64,000 nt of DNA from Ktedonobacter sp. SOSP1-85. GTDB taxonomy: Bacteria > Chloroflexota > Ktedonobacteria > Ktedonobacterales > Ktedonobacteraceae. The notes beneath the pieces were generated by a model. The model saw only the letters and a list, made by a program, of their open reading frames with translations, was not told the origin of the DNA and searched no databases. This document shows positions 44,889 through 54,711 of this stretch, in pieces. The stretch spans positions 1,837,501-1,901,500 of the forward strand of contig NZ_BNJI01000001.1 of NCBI RefSeq assembly GCF_016587415.1, in the 5' to 3' direction. Numbering within the stretch: the stretch's first letter is position 1; each line of letters starts with the position of its first letter. A program made the position numbers and the translations under genes.

Positions 44889-45647
44889 CTAAATCTGGCA
44901 CAGGTCGAACGCATATTTTAATGAGGCGAGCGGATCACCGAGGGGGCTAAACTCATGACCAATATAACCCATATACCCGGTTTCCTGAATGGCATGGATG
45001 ATAGGGGGATAATAAAGCTCCTGGCTCTCATCGATCTCGTGGCGACCCGGATTGCCTGCGGTATGATAGTGCGCGAAGTAGGCGTGGTTCTCGCGAATAG
45101 TACGGATAATATCGCCTTCCATGATCTGCATATGATAGATATCGTACAGCAGGCGCACCGCTGGTGAGTCGACCAACCGACACACCTCAACGCCCCAGGC
45201 AACATGATCGCACTGGTAATCCCGGTGATTCACCTTGCTGTTGAGTAATTCCATAACGAGCATGACTCCGGCATCCTCAGCGGCTTTCGCCACTCGTCGT
45301 AGCCCCTCGGCAGTGATCTGCGCGCCAGTCTCGTCATCCAGGCCCGCGCGATTGCCGCTAAAGACGATCAGATTGCGAATCCCCCATTGCTCCGCCAGGG
45401 CAAGTTTCGCATATATCTCCTGCTCAATACGTGCGTGATGCTCGCGCCTATTTAGGCCTTCCTGAATAGAACGATGACCATCCACAGAGACGATGGAGAG
45501 TCCATGATCCTTGATACGCTGCCAGTATTCTTGCGGAACTAACTCTACACCTCTCAGGCCAATCTCCGCCGCAGCGTGAATCAACTTGTTCGCTTCTACA
45601 TGCTGGGCGAAGCCGCCCCACGAGAAAGATTGCTGTATCGTAGCCAT
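44889..45647 (-). CDS. Sugar isomerase/epimerase, hydroxypyruvate-isomerase-like
   Basis: 252 residues from the ATG at 45647. The AAGGAG ribosome-binding site sits in the last codons of lacI, 8 bases upstream, so the two are co-translated. TIM-barrel motifs with likely metal ligands: [20 protein letters not shown] (Glu), [16 protein letters not shown] (Asp, His), [14 protein letters not shown] (His), YIGHEF (Glu). This pattern matches hydroxypyruvate isomerase/Hyi-like epimerases. It belongs to the LacI-controlled sugar regulon. Confidence 0.88.
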   Translation of the reverse strand: MATIQQSFSWGGFAQHVEANKLIHAAAEIGLRGVELVPQEYWQRIKDHGLSIVSVDGHRSIQEGLNRREHHARIEQEIYAKLALAEQWGIRNLIVFSGNRAGLDDETGAQITAEGLRRVAKAAEDAGVMLVMELLNSKVNHRDYQCDHVAWGVEVCRLVDSPAVRLLYDIYHMQIMEGDIIRTIRENHAYFAHYHTAGNPGRHEIDESQELYYPPIIHAIQETGYMGYIGHEFSPLGDPLASLKYAFDLCQI

Positions 45648-45655
45648 AGTCTTGT

Positions 45656-46783
45656 CTACTCCTTCATCATATTTGTTGTTGGCGCAATTTGGGTAGTGGG
45701 CGCGTGTTCTGACGGCGCGACTCCGGTGGAGGAACGGACAACCAGGCGCGTTGAGAGTCGAACCTGGTGCTGAACCCAAGAGGTTGAAGTATCTTGTTGC
45801 CCCTGTTCGAGCACAATACGCACTGCCGCTTTTCCAATATCCGTCATTGGCAGTTCAACAGTGGTAAGCGGCGGCGTAAGATAGGGTGCATATGTGTTGT
45901 CAAAGCCGATAATTGAAATATCGTCGGGAACTCTCAGAGAGCGCTCATATATGGCCTGTAAGGCTCCAGTTGCCAGGATATCGCAGGTAGCAAAGATCGC
46001 TGTAGGTCTCCTGTCAAGTTGCAGAAATTGCCTGGTATAGGTGTACCCATCACCCGAGTTGTCATCATGCTCCAGAGTATAGTAGCGGCCAAAAGCGATC
46101 AATTGCTCGTCCACCGAGATTTGATACTTTTGTAATGTATCCCGGTAGCCTGAAAACCGTTCTCCCTCAACCGATTTCAGGCACTCAACGAAAGCGGGGT
46201 CCTGGTGTACATAGGTTGGGCCAGCGCCAATATAGGCAATGCGTCGATGTCCAAGTGAGATAAGATGCTCTACTGCCGCCGCTGAACCAACATAGTTATC
46301 TACCGTTACTTGATGAGTGGGGATAGCGGTAGGTTGTTGCACTTGCACAACCTGGAGACCCGCATCTAGCGCGAGGCGCACGTTGGTCTCATCGACCGCC
46401 GAGGTGAAAAGAATCGCGTCCACGCGACGCTGAATGAGCGTCTCTACCCCTAGCCGTTCACGACGTGCATCTCCTTGCACATTAATCATCAGGACACTCC
46501 AGCCATGCTTCATTGCCTCCTGCTCAACGCCAAGCGCGACGCCCGCGTAGAACGGATTAGGCATAATGCTATGGAGGATATGGCCGATGGTGAGCGTTTG
46601 CTGTTTCCGTAATCCCTGAGCTACAACGTTGATACGATAGCCCGTTTCCCGAATGGCCGCCTCAACCTGTTTGCGGGTCTCTTCCGCGATATACCCCTGG
46701 TCGTGCAGGACACGAGCTACAGTGGCGGTAGAGACTCCAGCCTTCCTGGCAACGTCTTTTAGCGTTACATTTCTTTTTTCCAT
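45656..46783 (-). CDS. LacI-family transcriptional regulator
   Basis: 375 residues. N-terminal LacI HTH ([20 protein letters not shown]) with the hinge helix following, then a periplasmic-binding-protein-like effector domain ([48 protein letters not shown]). It probably binds the palindrome tgtcatcgatgaca upstream of the divergent transporter and a close copy before its own gene, giving autoregulation. The effector is likely the transported sugar or a product. The C-terminal tail after position 345 is not conserved-looking. Confidence 0.95.
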   Translation of the reverse strand: MEKRNVTLKDVARKAGVSTATVARVLHDQGYIAEETRKQVEAAIRETGYRINVVAQGLRKQQTLTIGHILHSIMPNPFYAGVALGVEQEAMKHGWSVLMINVQGDARRERLGVETLIQRRVDAILFTSAVDETNVRLALDAGLQVVQVQQPTAIPTHQVTVDNYVGSAAAVEHLISLGHRRIAYIGAGPTYVHQDPAFVECLKSVEGERFSGYRDTLQKYQISVDEQLIAFGRYYTLEHDDNSGDGYTYTRQFLQLDRRPTAIFATCDILATGALQAIYERSLRVPDDISIIGFDNTYAPYLTPPLTTVELPMTDIGKAAVRIVLEQGQQDTSTSWVQHQVRLSTRLVVRSSTGVAPSEHAPTTQIAPTTNMMKE

Positions 46784-47191
46784 AGTAGAAAAGGAAACCT
46801 GTTCTTCATTATCTGTATGATATCGATGACACTTAAAGCATACTTATCCCCTCCCTTTTTGTCAAGAAGCCTGCCGTTTCCTTGGAATTTCTCCCTTCAA
46901 TTACCTTGACAAATAAGTGAAGAGTAAGTTATGCTTCCTATGTCATCGATGACATATAGCAAGATGTATACATCGCATGCTGCACCTTCTGAGCAAGAGA
47001 GCCGCTCAGAACTTCTCCCGTGAAGCGCTAGAGGTACTGAAAAGGCACCTAGATAGTTACTTTATAAGCTATTGTGGCAAAACTGTTATTTATCAGAAGG
47101 AAATGGCAAGTGATGTATATAACCACCATGATGTATACACATCAGCGAGTCATAACTGTTGGTTTTTAGCGCAAGCAAAGGAGTGAGCGCC
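46784..47191. promoter_or_regulatory. Divergent LacI-controlled regulatory region
   Basis: Plus-strand promoter TTGACA (46906-46911), 18 bases, TATGCT (46930-46935). A perfect palindrome tatgtcatcgatgacata (46939-46956) covers the expected start site. A second operator-like site tgatatcgatgaca (46818-46831, 12 of 14 identical to the core) lies 35 bases before lacI. No other gene is supported in this space. Confidence 0.8.
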
Positions 47192-48565
47192 ATGCATTTA
47201 CCTATCTCGCGGCGGCGTTTTTTGATAGATAGCGGCAACGCGGCCCTGGGCGCAAGCATTGCCGGAGCACTACTGGCCGCTTGTGGTGGCCAATCGAGCG
47301 GCGCAAATGTCGAGTACTGGTATGGGCTGGATGATGGGAAACAGCGCAACTATATGAAAGCGCATGATATCGATGCCTTCAATAAAGCCAATCCTAATAT
47401 CAACATCAATATCAGCTTTAAGCCAACTGCTGATGTTGATCGCCTCATTCAGATCGCTCTTTCTTCTGGCAAAGGTCCCGATATCGTGCCTACCCCCGGA
47501 CCCGCGTATGCCCTGCAATATATCAATGCGAACTTGCTGCTCGACCTTAGTTCGTACGCAGACAAATACCATTGGAAGGACAAAATATCTCCATGGGCGC
47601 TCGACGCCGGACGCATCCATAACAAGCTTTACTCGCTTCCTGGCTCCTATCAGACACTCATCATCTACTACAACAAAACGCTTTTTAGTCAGAAGGGCTG
47701 GAAGGTCCCAACCAACAGAAGCGAACTAGAAGCCTTAGCCCAGGAAGCTCAGGGGCAGGGGATTATGCCTTTTATTGCCGGAAACGCTGACAGTCGACCC
47801 AGTTCAGAGTGGTATACGACCATGTTCTTCAACCACTATGCAGGACCACAAGCCGTCTACCAGGCGCTTACAGGTGAGATCCCCTGGACTGACCCGGTCT
47901 TTGTAGATGCTATTACCCTTCTACGCCAGTATTTCCAAAAAGGGTGGTTCGGTGGTGGCATCCAACAGTATTTTACCAATAAGTTTGATGCGCTAGACTC
48001 TGCCTTTGGCAAAGGGAAGGCGGCTATGGACGTAGAAGGAAGCTGGGCCTTCTCGAATTGGTCGTCCTATTTTGGGAAAGGAAACTCCGATATGGAGTAT
48101 GACTGGTTCCCCATTCCTCCCTTGCGCGAAGGAGTACCATCCAATCTGTACGCGCTGGGGATTGGGTACACCCTCTCCATTAAGGCCAGCAGCAAGACGG
48201 CGGACGCGGCGGCTACGTACCTGGACTGGCTCTACAGCACGCCACAACGCGCCGTGCAAGAAACAGCTGACATCAATTATCCACCACCACCCATACCGCT
48301 CAAGGCAACGGATTTTTCCTCGAACATTGATCCACGAGTGAAGAACCATTACCTGGCACTCAATCAGGCCGCGTCTCAAGGGAATTTCGGATACACAACC
48401 TGGACCTTCTGGCCCTCTAAGTCAGAAGTCGTTGCCTATGAGAGTCTGGATAAAGTGCTCACGGGCGATCTGACGCCAGCGCAGTTCTGCGCGCAGATGA
48501 ACGACACTTTCCAGAAAGAGCGGGCGCAAGGAGTGGTGCCACCAATTCCAAAGGGACGGATCTAA
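47192..48565 (+). CDS. Sugar-binding lipoprotein with Tat signal
   Basis: 457 residues from the ATG at 47192, with AAAGGAG. The signal has a twin-arginine start (SRRRFLI) and a lipobox LLAAC (Cys31), suggesting folded export before lipidation. The body is a family-1 solute-binding protein: PDIVPTPGPAYALQYINANL and KAAMDVEGSWAFSNW. It works with the two following permeases. First gene of the operon transcribed away from lacI, with the operator about 240 bases upstream. Confidence 0.92.
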   Translation: MHLPISRRRFLIDSGNAALGASIAGALLAACGGQSSGANVEYWYGLDDGKQRNYMKAHDIDAFNKANPNININISFKPTADVDRLIQIALSSGKGPDIVPTPGPAYALQYINANLLLDLSSYADKYHWKDKISPWALDAGRIHNKLYSLPGSYQTLIIYYNKTLFSQKGWKVPTNRSELEALAQEAQGQGIMPFIAGNADSRPSSEWYTTMFFNHYAGPQAVYQALTGEIPWTDPVFVDAITLLRQYFQKGWFGGGIQQYFTNKFDALDSAFGKGKAAMDVEGSWAFSNWSSYFGKGNSDMEYDWFPIPPLREGVPSNLYALGIGYTLSIKASSKTADAAATYLDWLYSTPQRAVQETADINYPPPPIPLKATDFSSNIDPRVKNHYLALNQAASQGNFGYTTWTFWPSKSEVVAYESLDKVLTGDLTPAQFCAQMNDTFQKERAQGVVPPIPKGRI

Positions 48566-49533
48566 TGTTGTCAAAGCAGGCTCATCGTCAAGCCTCGCGA
48601 TCGATCACTGGCGCGCTCTCTTCCGAGCGCGTCAGCCGCGACCGCGCCCGGCGTAGCACACGCGGTAGAAAGCGGAAGCTGCTCGCGTGGGCTTTTATGC
48701 TTCCATTCTTTCTCGTCAATTTTGTCGTTGTCCTTGGGCCATCGCTCTCTACGTTCTACTACGCCTTTACCGATTGGTCGGGCATAGGTGTCGCTCACTT
48801 CGTGGGACTAGCGAACTTCGAGCATCTGTTACACGACGTTGATTTTCACCAGGCGCTGACCTATAACCTGCTATGGGTCGTCATGTTTCTGACCGTCCCT
48901 ATCGCAATGGGACTTGTGGGAGCCTTTCTGCTCTCGCAAATCAAGCGCTTCCAGATGTTCTTCCGAGCGGTGTACTTCATCCCATACGTCATCGCCAGCG
49001 TCGTGAATGCCGCTATCTGGCAGCAACTTCTGGACCCACAACAGGGGCTAGCGTTTGTGCTTGATCGTTTTGGCATTCACCTGCTGGATAATGTCTACTT
49101 TTTTGGGGATAAGAAGCTCGCCCTGGCCTCGGTGGCCTTTGTCGATAACTGGCATTTCTGGGGCTTCCTTGTCGTGATCTACCTGTCGGCAATGCAGGCG
49201 ATTGATCCCGAACTCTATAACTCGGCGAGGGTGGATGGCGCAAACCGCTGGCGTCAGTTCTACCATATCACGCTACCCGGCATTCGCCCAGTGCTAGGAC
49301 TCTCCCTCTTGCTGGTAACGGTCTGGTCACTGCTCGTCTTTGAGTATCCCTTTATCATTACACAGGGCGGCCCGGCGGGAGCTACTCAGGTAATGACCAT
49401 CCTCCTGTACAAAAACGCGTTCGCGCTCAATGAGGCTGGTTATGCAGCGGCGATGGGATTATGTGTGAGCGTTTTAGCGGCAATCGTCGCGTCCATCTTC
49501 GTTTTCATACGGCGGAAGGGGGTAGAGATTTGA
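48565..49533 (+). CDS. ABC sugar transporter permease, MalF type
   Basis: 322 residues. Its ATG shares one base with the preceding TAA. It has a basic cytoplasmic N-terminus (RARRSTRGRKRKLL), six helices and the EAA loop ELYNSARVDGANRWRQFYHI followed by TLPGIRP. Membrane component of a CUT1-type importer. Confidence 0.93.
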   Translation: MLSKQAHRQASRSITGALSSERVSRDRARRSTRGRKRKLLAWAFMLPFFLVNFVVVLGPSLSTFYYAFTDWSGIGVAHFVGLANFEHLLHDVDFHQALTYNLLWVVMFLTVPIAMGLVGAFLLSQIKRFQMFFRAVYFIPYVIASVVNAAIWQQLLDPQQGLAFVLDRFGIHLLDNVYFFGDKKLALASVAFVDNWHFWGFLVVIYLSAMQAIDPELYNSARVDGANRWRQFYHITLPGIRPVLGLSLLLVTVWSLLVFEYPFIITQGGPAGATQVMTILLYKNAFALNEAGYAAAMGLCVSVLAAIVASIFVFIRRKGVEI

Positions 49534-50384
49534 AATCGCACGCAAAAAAATGGCAGCAACGTGTGTGGGGCTATTCGGCAGGCACCATCTATTATCTGCT
49601 CGCGATTGTGCTCGCGGTATTCTCGCTGGGGCCAGTGCTCGTCTTGCTCTTTAACTCCTTGAAATCTGATAGCGAGCTAGGGAGCAATCCCATCGGCCTT
49701 CCGCTCCAGCCGTTGCTAAGTAACTATGTCAATGCCTGGAATCAGGGAAATCTCGGCGTTACATTGCTCAATAGCGTCATCATTACCACCGGGACCATCA
49801 TCGGTATATGGATTATTGCTGGGCTGGCGGCGTATGCCCTGGCTCATATGGATCTGCCGGGAGGAAATGCCGTTCTTCTGTATCTGGTGATCTGCTTTGC
49901 CATCCCCTTTCAACTCTTTCTGGTTCCGCTCTACTTTCTCTGGAGTTCCCTCAATCTGACGGACAACTTACTGGGGTTAATTATCATCTACTGGGCAATC
50001 AATAGCCCCCTGGCGATTATGCTGTTGCGCTCCTTCCTTATCAGTATTCCGCGTGACTTTAGCGAGGCCGCGCGTATTGATGGAGCGAACGAATTGCAGG
50101 TCGCACTCCATGTTGTGATGCCACTCTCGCTGCCTGGCTTCCTCACTGTTGGCCTCGTGGCTGGCTTCGCTGCCTGGAACGAGTTCATTTACGCTATTAC
50201 GTTCATCCAAGACAACTCGCTCCTACCCGTGTCGACGAGTTTCCTTTCGTTTCAGCAGTCCTTTCACCGCTACTGGGGACTCACCGACGCGGCTGGCGTC
50301 ATTGTCATGCTCCCGGTTATCGTACTGTTCCTGTTCTTGCAGCGTCGTTTCATCGAAGGACTCGCTGCTGGTGGTTTGAAGTAA
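49530..50384 (+). CDS. ABC sugar transporter permease, MalG type
   Basis: 284 residues from a TTG at 49530 that overlaps the previous TGA (TTGA), chosen because it couples the two permeases; an in-frame start at 49461 would overlap by 70 bases. Six helices; EAA loop DFSEAARIDGANELQVALHV followed by VMPLSLPG; typical end FIEGLAAGGLK. Partner of the MalF-type permease. No ATPase gene in the operon. Confidence 0.92.
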   Translation: MKSHAKKWQQRVWGYSAGTIYYLLAIVLAVFSLGPVLVLLFNSLKSDSELGSNPIGLPLQPLLSNYVNAWNQGNLGVTLLNSVIITTGTIIGIWIIAGLAAYALAHMDLPGGNAVLLYLVICFAIPFQLFLVPLYFLWSSLNLTDNLLGLIIIYWAINSPLAIMLLRSFLISIPRDFSEAARIDGANELQVALHVVMPLSLPGFLTVGLVAGFAAWNEFIYAITFIQDNSLLPVSTSFLSFQQSFHRYWGLTDAAGVIVMLPVIVLFLFLQRRFIEGLAAGGLK

Positions 50385-50415
50385 GGTGCTCTTGTTGTTC
50401 TAGAAAGGTCTACAC

Positions 50416-51516
50416 ATGTATCGCGGTCTCTACGTCGATAAGCCTCAAAGTGTTCGTATTCATGAAGAGCAGGAAGCTCCCCTGCAACCACACGAGGTAC
50501 GCATTCGTACCACATTTGCCTCCGTCAAGCATGGAACGGAATTCCACCTCTTTAGCGGAGAATCCCCGTTTCAGGACAGGCGCTTTGATACACAACGACG
50601 ACTCTTCGTCAAGAAAGAGGAGGGGGAGCAGCCAGATATCTTCGCCCAGCACTTTGTGGGCAACATGGTTGTCGGGACGGTGATCGAGATCGGTCAGGGT
50701 GTGAGTAAGGTGCGCTCAGGAGATACCATCTATTGTTATGGGCCAGCCTGTGAGCTGGTCACAAAGACAGAGGAAGAAGTGGAGCTATTGTGCGCTCCCA
50801 TGAGAGCATGGGACGCTATGTGCCTGGACCCGGCATTGTTCGCCTTCGCGGCGGTACGCGATTCCGGGGCGCGTTTAGGCAATAACGTCGTTGTCTTTGG
50901 CCTGGGAGCTATTGGTCTCTTCATTGTCCAGATGCTTCAACTCAGTGGTTGCGCCCACATCGTCGCGGTTGATCCGATTGAGAAACGACGCGCGCTCGCC
51001 AGGGGATTTGGAGCCACCACCGTTGTCGATCCAACTCTTGAGGATATTGGCCTGATCACGCGAGAACTGTTTGATGGGCAGGGAGCGGATATCGCCATCG
51101 AAGCCAGTGGTAATTACAACGCGTTACATGGCGCGATGCGGGCGGTTCGCAACTGCGCTCGTGTTGTCACGTTAGGCTACTACAAGGGAAGAGATGCTGT
51201 GCTCGAACTCGGAGCAGAGTGGCACCACAATCGGCTTGAATTGATCAGCAGTATGCCTGTCTGGAACAACCCATCCAGAGAGTATCCTCATTGGGATAGG
51301 CAACGCATCACACGCACTCTCGTAGACATGTTTCTGAAGAAGCGCCTGACTTCTGAAGGCATTATCGATCCTATCGTTCCATTCGCGGATGCCGCCACGG
51401 CCTTTCTCGACATTTATCACAATCCGGTCCATGCGATTAAACTAGGAATCAGTTTTTCGTCAGGAGGCGATACACAATCCTTGACAGCGAAGGGGGAGAT
51501 GAATATCAGATATTGA
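50416..51516 (+). CDS. Medium-chain dehydrogenase/reductase, sugar-alcohol type
   Basis: 366 residues. MDR fold: the N-terminal catalytic domain lacks the structural-zinc Cys cluster, and VKHGTEFHLFSGESP stands where the catalytic zinc Cys would be (no Cys). The Rossmann motif is VVVFGLGAIGLFIVQMLQ, and the second strand VAVDPIEKRR suggests NAD. It is the last gene of the LacI-regulated operon and may play the oxidising role that Gfo/Idh/MocA enzymes play in the other two sugar loci. A zinc-free mechanism is possible and unproven. Confidence 0.85.
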   Translation: MYRGLYVDKPQSVRIHEEQEAPLQPHEVRIRTTFASVKHGTEFHLFSGESPFQDRRFDTQRRLFVKKEEGEQPDIFAQHFVGNMVVGTVIEIGQGVSKVRSGDTIYCYGPACELVTKTEEEVELLCAPMRAWDAMCLDPALFAFAAVRDSGARLGNNVVVFGLGAIGLFIVQMLQLSGCAHIVAVDPIEKRRALARGFGATTVVDPTLEDIGLITRELFDGQGADIAIEASGNYNALHGAMRAVRNCARVVTLGYYKGRDAVLELGAEWHHNRLELISSMPVWNNPSREYPHWDRQRITRTLVDMFLKKRLTSEGIIDPIVPFADAATAFLDIYHNPVHAIKLGISFSSGGDTQSLTAKGEMNIRY

Positions 51517-51548
51517 CAAAGTGTGCAAAAGCGAGCTAAAACTATTAT

Positions 51549-52178
51549 ATATACTCAGTTGCACAGTTTGCCAAGCAAATAGGTGTAAGTGTAAAAACCT
51601 TGCAGCGCTGGGATCGGGAAGGCCGCCTCAAAGCGAAACGAACCATTTCCGGGCGTCGCTACTATGATGAGGCTGATCTGGCTACGACGCTCAATCTCCC
51701 TCATCGGCCACCCATACGCCGAACGGTGGCCTATTGCCGGGTGTCAAGCCCCGCTCAATGACCGGATTTACAGAACCAACGGGCCGCCTTAGAAAGCTAC
51801 GCAGCCTCCAAGTCACTGGCGGTGGATGAGTGGATCATGGAAATCGGGGGCGGCCTCAATTTTGAGCGCAAGCGGTTTCTTCGGCTCGTCGATGCCATTA
51901 TCGAAGGGCAGGTTTCGCGCCTGCTCATTGCCCATCAGGATTGGCTGGCTCGCTTTGGCTTTGCCCTGATCAAGCATCTGTACGAGACTCATCACACGGA
52001 ATTGGTTGTGATGAACATGGAGACACTTTCCCCCGAACAAGAGTGAGTGCAGGACTTGATGAGTATTGTCCACTGTTTTCGTTCACGATTGTATGGTCTC
52101 AGGGAGTACCGCAAAGCCTTAGAGAAAGCGCTCAAGGATGAAAACCGCGCACAAAATACGGATCAACCCGACGCCTGA
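51549..52178 (+). pseudogene. IS607-type TnpA serine recombinase, two stop codons
   Basis: One continuous frame: a MerR-like HTH (VAQFAKQIGVSVKTLQRWDR; RRYYDEADLA) followed by a small serine recombinase (TVAYCRVSSPAQ). A TGA then follows, where relatives carry Arg of the S-R-V-S/DQ region (PDLQNQRAALESYA). Further on come GLNFERKRFLRLVDAIIEGQ and ETLSPEQE, then a second TGA. No ATG is found at the start. Transposition by this copy is therefore unlikely, although the tnpB next to it is intact. Confidence 0.85.
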
Positions 52179-53433
52179 ACAGGTGGAGTATCTCAAACGT
52201 GCCTGTGGTACGAGAAGATTCATTTACAACTGGGGGAGAGAACAGTGGGAGAAACAGTATCAAGCGTACAAAGTGGAACAGGAAACGGTCCCCGAGGCCG
52301 AGCGCACGCTCACGTCCCCCAACGCGATGTCCCTGAAAAAGCAGTTCAACAAGATCCGGGAGCAGGAGTATCCGTGGACCTACGACGTGACGAAATGTGT
52401 GGTGGAAGGAGCTTTTGATGACCTGAAGAAAGCCTACGACAACTTCTTCGCAGGCCGAGCCGAGTATCCCAGGTACAAGAAAAAAGGGAAAGCGCACGAA
52501 TCCTTTTACCTTTCCAATGACAAATTCACCGTCGGCAGCCATTGGATGTCAATCCCAGGACTTGGCCGCTTCCTTCTGGATCAGCGCAAGATCGAGAAAG
52601 GGCGAGGGAAACTGCTTCGCAAACTTGGGACCGTCAATCTCGCCGAAAAGCTGCGCTTTGTGGAGGAGGGAAAAGCGCCACAGCCGACGAAGAAGCGCAA
52701 CCAGCGCAAGCAGGTCATCTGTGGGTCGGTCAAAATGCTGGGGGCAACGGTCTCCTGTGAAGCAGGTCATTGGTATGTGAGTATTCAGGTCGAGATCAAG
52801 AAACAGAGCCCTCCCACTCCCACGGCTGTCGTGGGGGTAGATGTGGGCATCAAGCAGGCTGCTGTGGTTTCCGATGGGCGGCGACTTGAGAACCAAAAGC
52901 CGCTCGAACACCATCTGGGAAAGCTCGGCAAGCTGCAACGAACCCTTGCACGGAAGCAGAAAACGAAAGACCCGGAGACGGGCCGAACCGTTTTCGGCAA
53001 AAATTATGAGAAACAACGGGTGAAGGTGGCCCGCGAGCACCAGAAGATCGCCAATATTCGCCGGGATGTCCAGCACAAGTTTACTAGCGAACTGGCACGG
53101 ACCGCTGGAGTGATCGGCATCGAAGACCTCCATCTGTTGGGGATGATGGCCAATCGCAAACTGGCGAGAGCGGTGGCTGATGCGGCGATGGGACAACTCT
53201 TGCAGTTCCTCAAGACCAAGGTCGCCACCGCAGGAGGAGACGTGTTCATTGCCTCGCGCTGGTTTCCTTCCACCAAACGGTGTTCGTGTTGTGGGCATGT
53301 CAAAAAGCGCATGCCACTCAAACATCGTACCTATCAATGCCTGGTTTGTAAACTCATCCTGGACCGCGACCTGAATGCCGCGTTGAATCTTGCGTGGTTC
53401 GCCACCGACATGCTTCGCCAGCTTCACACCTAA
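52138..53433 (+). CDS. tnpB: TnpB RNA-guided nuclease of IS607 element
   Basis: 431 residues from the ATG at 52138, overlapping the end of the broken tnpA. RuvC triad: D235 (VVGVDVGIKQ), E329 (VIGIEDLHLL), D411 (LDRDLNAALN). Zinc ribbon C382/C385 (CSCCG) and C401/C404 (CLVC). Long N-terminal REC/wedge part (GTRRFIYNWGREQWEKQYQA). No damage seen, while its TnpA has two stops. This could be chance or selection for the nuclease. Confidence 0.92.
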   Translation: MKTAHKIRINPTPEQVEYLKRACGTRRFIYNWGREQWEKQYQAYKVEQETVPEAERTLTSPNAMSLKKQFNKIREQEYPWTYDVTKCVVEGAFDDLKKAYDNFFAGRAEYPRYKKKGKAHESFYLSNDKFTVGSHWMSIPGLGRFLLDQRKIEKGRGKLLRKLGTVNLAEKLRFVEEGKAPQPTKKRNQRKQVICGSVKMLGATVSCEAGHWYVSIQVEIKKQSPPTPTAVVGVDVGIKQAAVVSDGRRLENQKPLEHHLGKLGKLQRTLARKQKTKDPETGRTVFGKNYEKQRVKVAREHQKIANIRRDVQHKFTSELARTAGVIGIEDLHLLGMMANRKLARAVADAAMGQLLQFLKTKVATAGGDVFIASRWFPSTKRCSCCGHVKKRMPLKHRTYQCLVCKLILDRDLNAALNLAWFATDMLRQLHT

Positions 53434-53621
53434 AGCTGGCCGTCCTGGGTAGTGGCTACGACCGATGACGTAAAAGCGCCTGTGGAGTCAATGTGAGACC
53501 GAAACGGGAGGGCTGATCCAAAGGTTCCCGTGCGCTGGCAACTGACGATGAAGCAGGAACAACTGACCGCTTAAGGGTGGGTTCGCTCACCTTTGAGTAT
53601 GAGAAAGGTAGCAGTAGGACA
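53434..53621. other. IS607 right end and flank
   Basis: Right end of the IS607 element, with the omega RNA expected here. No separate gene. Boundary not resolved. Confidence 0.4.
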
Positions 53622-54609
53622 ATGAAGTCTATACATGAACCTCTTGTTCAACAGGCAATTGAGGTATTGCGGAAGAACTGGACAGGGACCTTTACTAAGC
53701 CCGGAGCGCTTCTCTAGGGTCACCAGTGATCATGGGATTCGGCTTTCGTCTCCATTGGAACCGTCCACTATGATCAAGCACGAGCAGAGCAGGAACTACG
53801 CTCTCTTCCAGGGACAATGGGCCAATGGCTTGTTACCGCATATCATATTTGATCCTGACGCGACGATCAAATATTTTTCATCATTTGAGTTTTGGGAAAC
53901 GGGGAGCAGTCTAGCAGCGGATAGGCCCAGTGACAATGATTATGATCGCTATGTCTACCTGGTCAGATTCTTCTCATCCAGGGATCACGATGAAGCAAAG
54001 ATTCGTCTTGACTGCCCCTTCCTCGTGCAAGACGTGCTGTTCAATGCGTTGCTCTGCCAGGCTGACTGCGACCTTGCGGAGATCTCGCGCATCGTGGGGA
54101 AAGACCCGACATCTTTCGAGAAGTGGGCTGAACAGACATCCCAGGCGATAAATAGCAAGCCCTGGGACGAGGAGCACGGAATCTATGTTGATTTTGATCT
54201 CGTAGAGAACAAACAGATTCACGTTCAGAGTGCTGCTGGCTTGCTGCCGCTTTTCGCCGGAATTCCTGACACAAATCGGGCTCAACGCATGTATAGCTAC
54301 CTCAACTCGCGCTCCTTCTGCGGCCTGGATGAAGCCTGTTACGCGCTACCAAGCTACGACCGATAGGCACCCGATTTCTCACCCAACCGTTACTGGCGTG
54401 GTCCTGTCTGGATAAATCTGGACTGGCTGCTCTACCATGGACTACGTCGTTACGGGTTTCTTGAATACTCGCAACGTGTTCGCCAATCAGTCCTTGATCT
54501 CGTTCAGCAGCATGGCTTTTATGAGTACTACAACCCTCTCAATGGGGAGGGGCATGGCACACACCAATTCTCATGGACGGCCGCTCTGCTGCTAGACATG
54601 CTCCAATGA
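53622..54609 (+). pseudogene. GH63-like/MGH1-like glycosidase, decayed
   Basis: Start ATG at 53622 gives HEPLVQQAIEVLRKNWTGTF then a stop. A shifted frame continues with FQGQWANGLLPHIIFDPDA, RPSDNDYDRYVYLVRFF, CPFLVQDVLFNALLCQADCD and DEACYALPSYDR, then TAG (54364-54366). The same frame goes on with APDFSPNRYWRGPVWINLDW and EGHGTHQFSWTAALLLDMLQ to a natural stop. This is the (alpha/alpha)6 barrel of GH63/mannosylglycerate-hydrolase-like enzymes. A large middle part is deleted between PDATIKYF and RPSDND. It may have cleaved a glucoside in the same metabolism as the neighbouring sugar loci. Confidence 0.78.
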
Positions 54610-54711
54610 CGGTTATTCTTGATCGTTCTGGGCAATTTGAAATTGCTCCCCATGCTTTGTAAAGATAGACACTGTTTCCAAGGGGGAGCCCACAGCTTGG
54701 AGTTTTGAATA

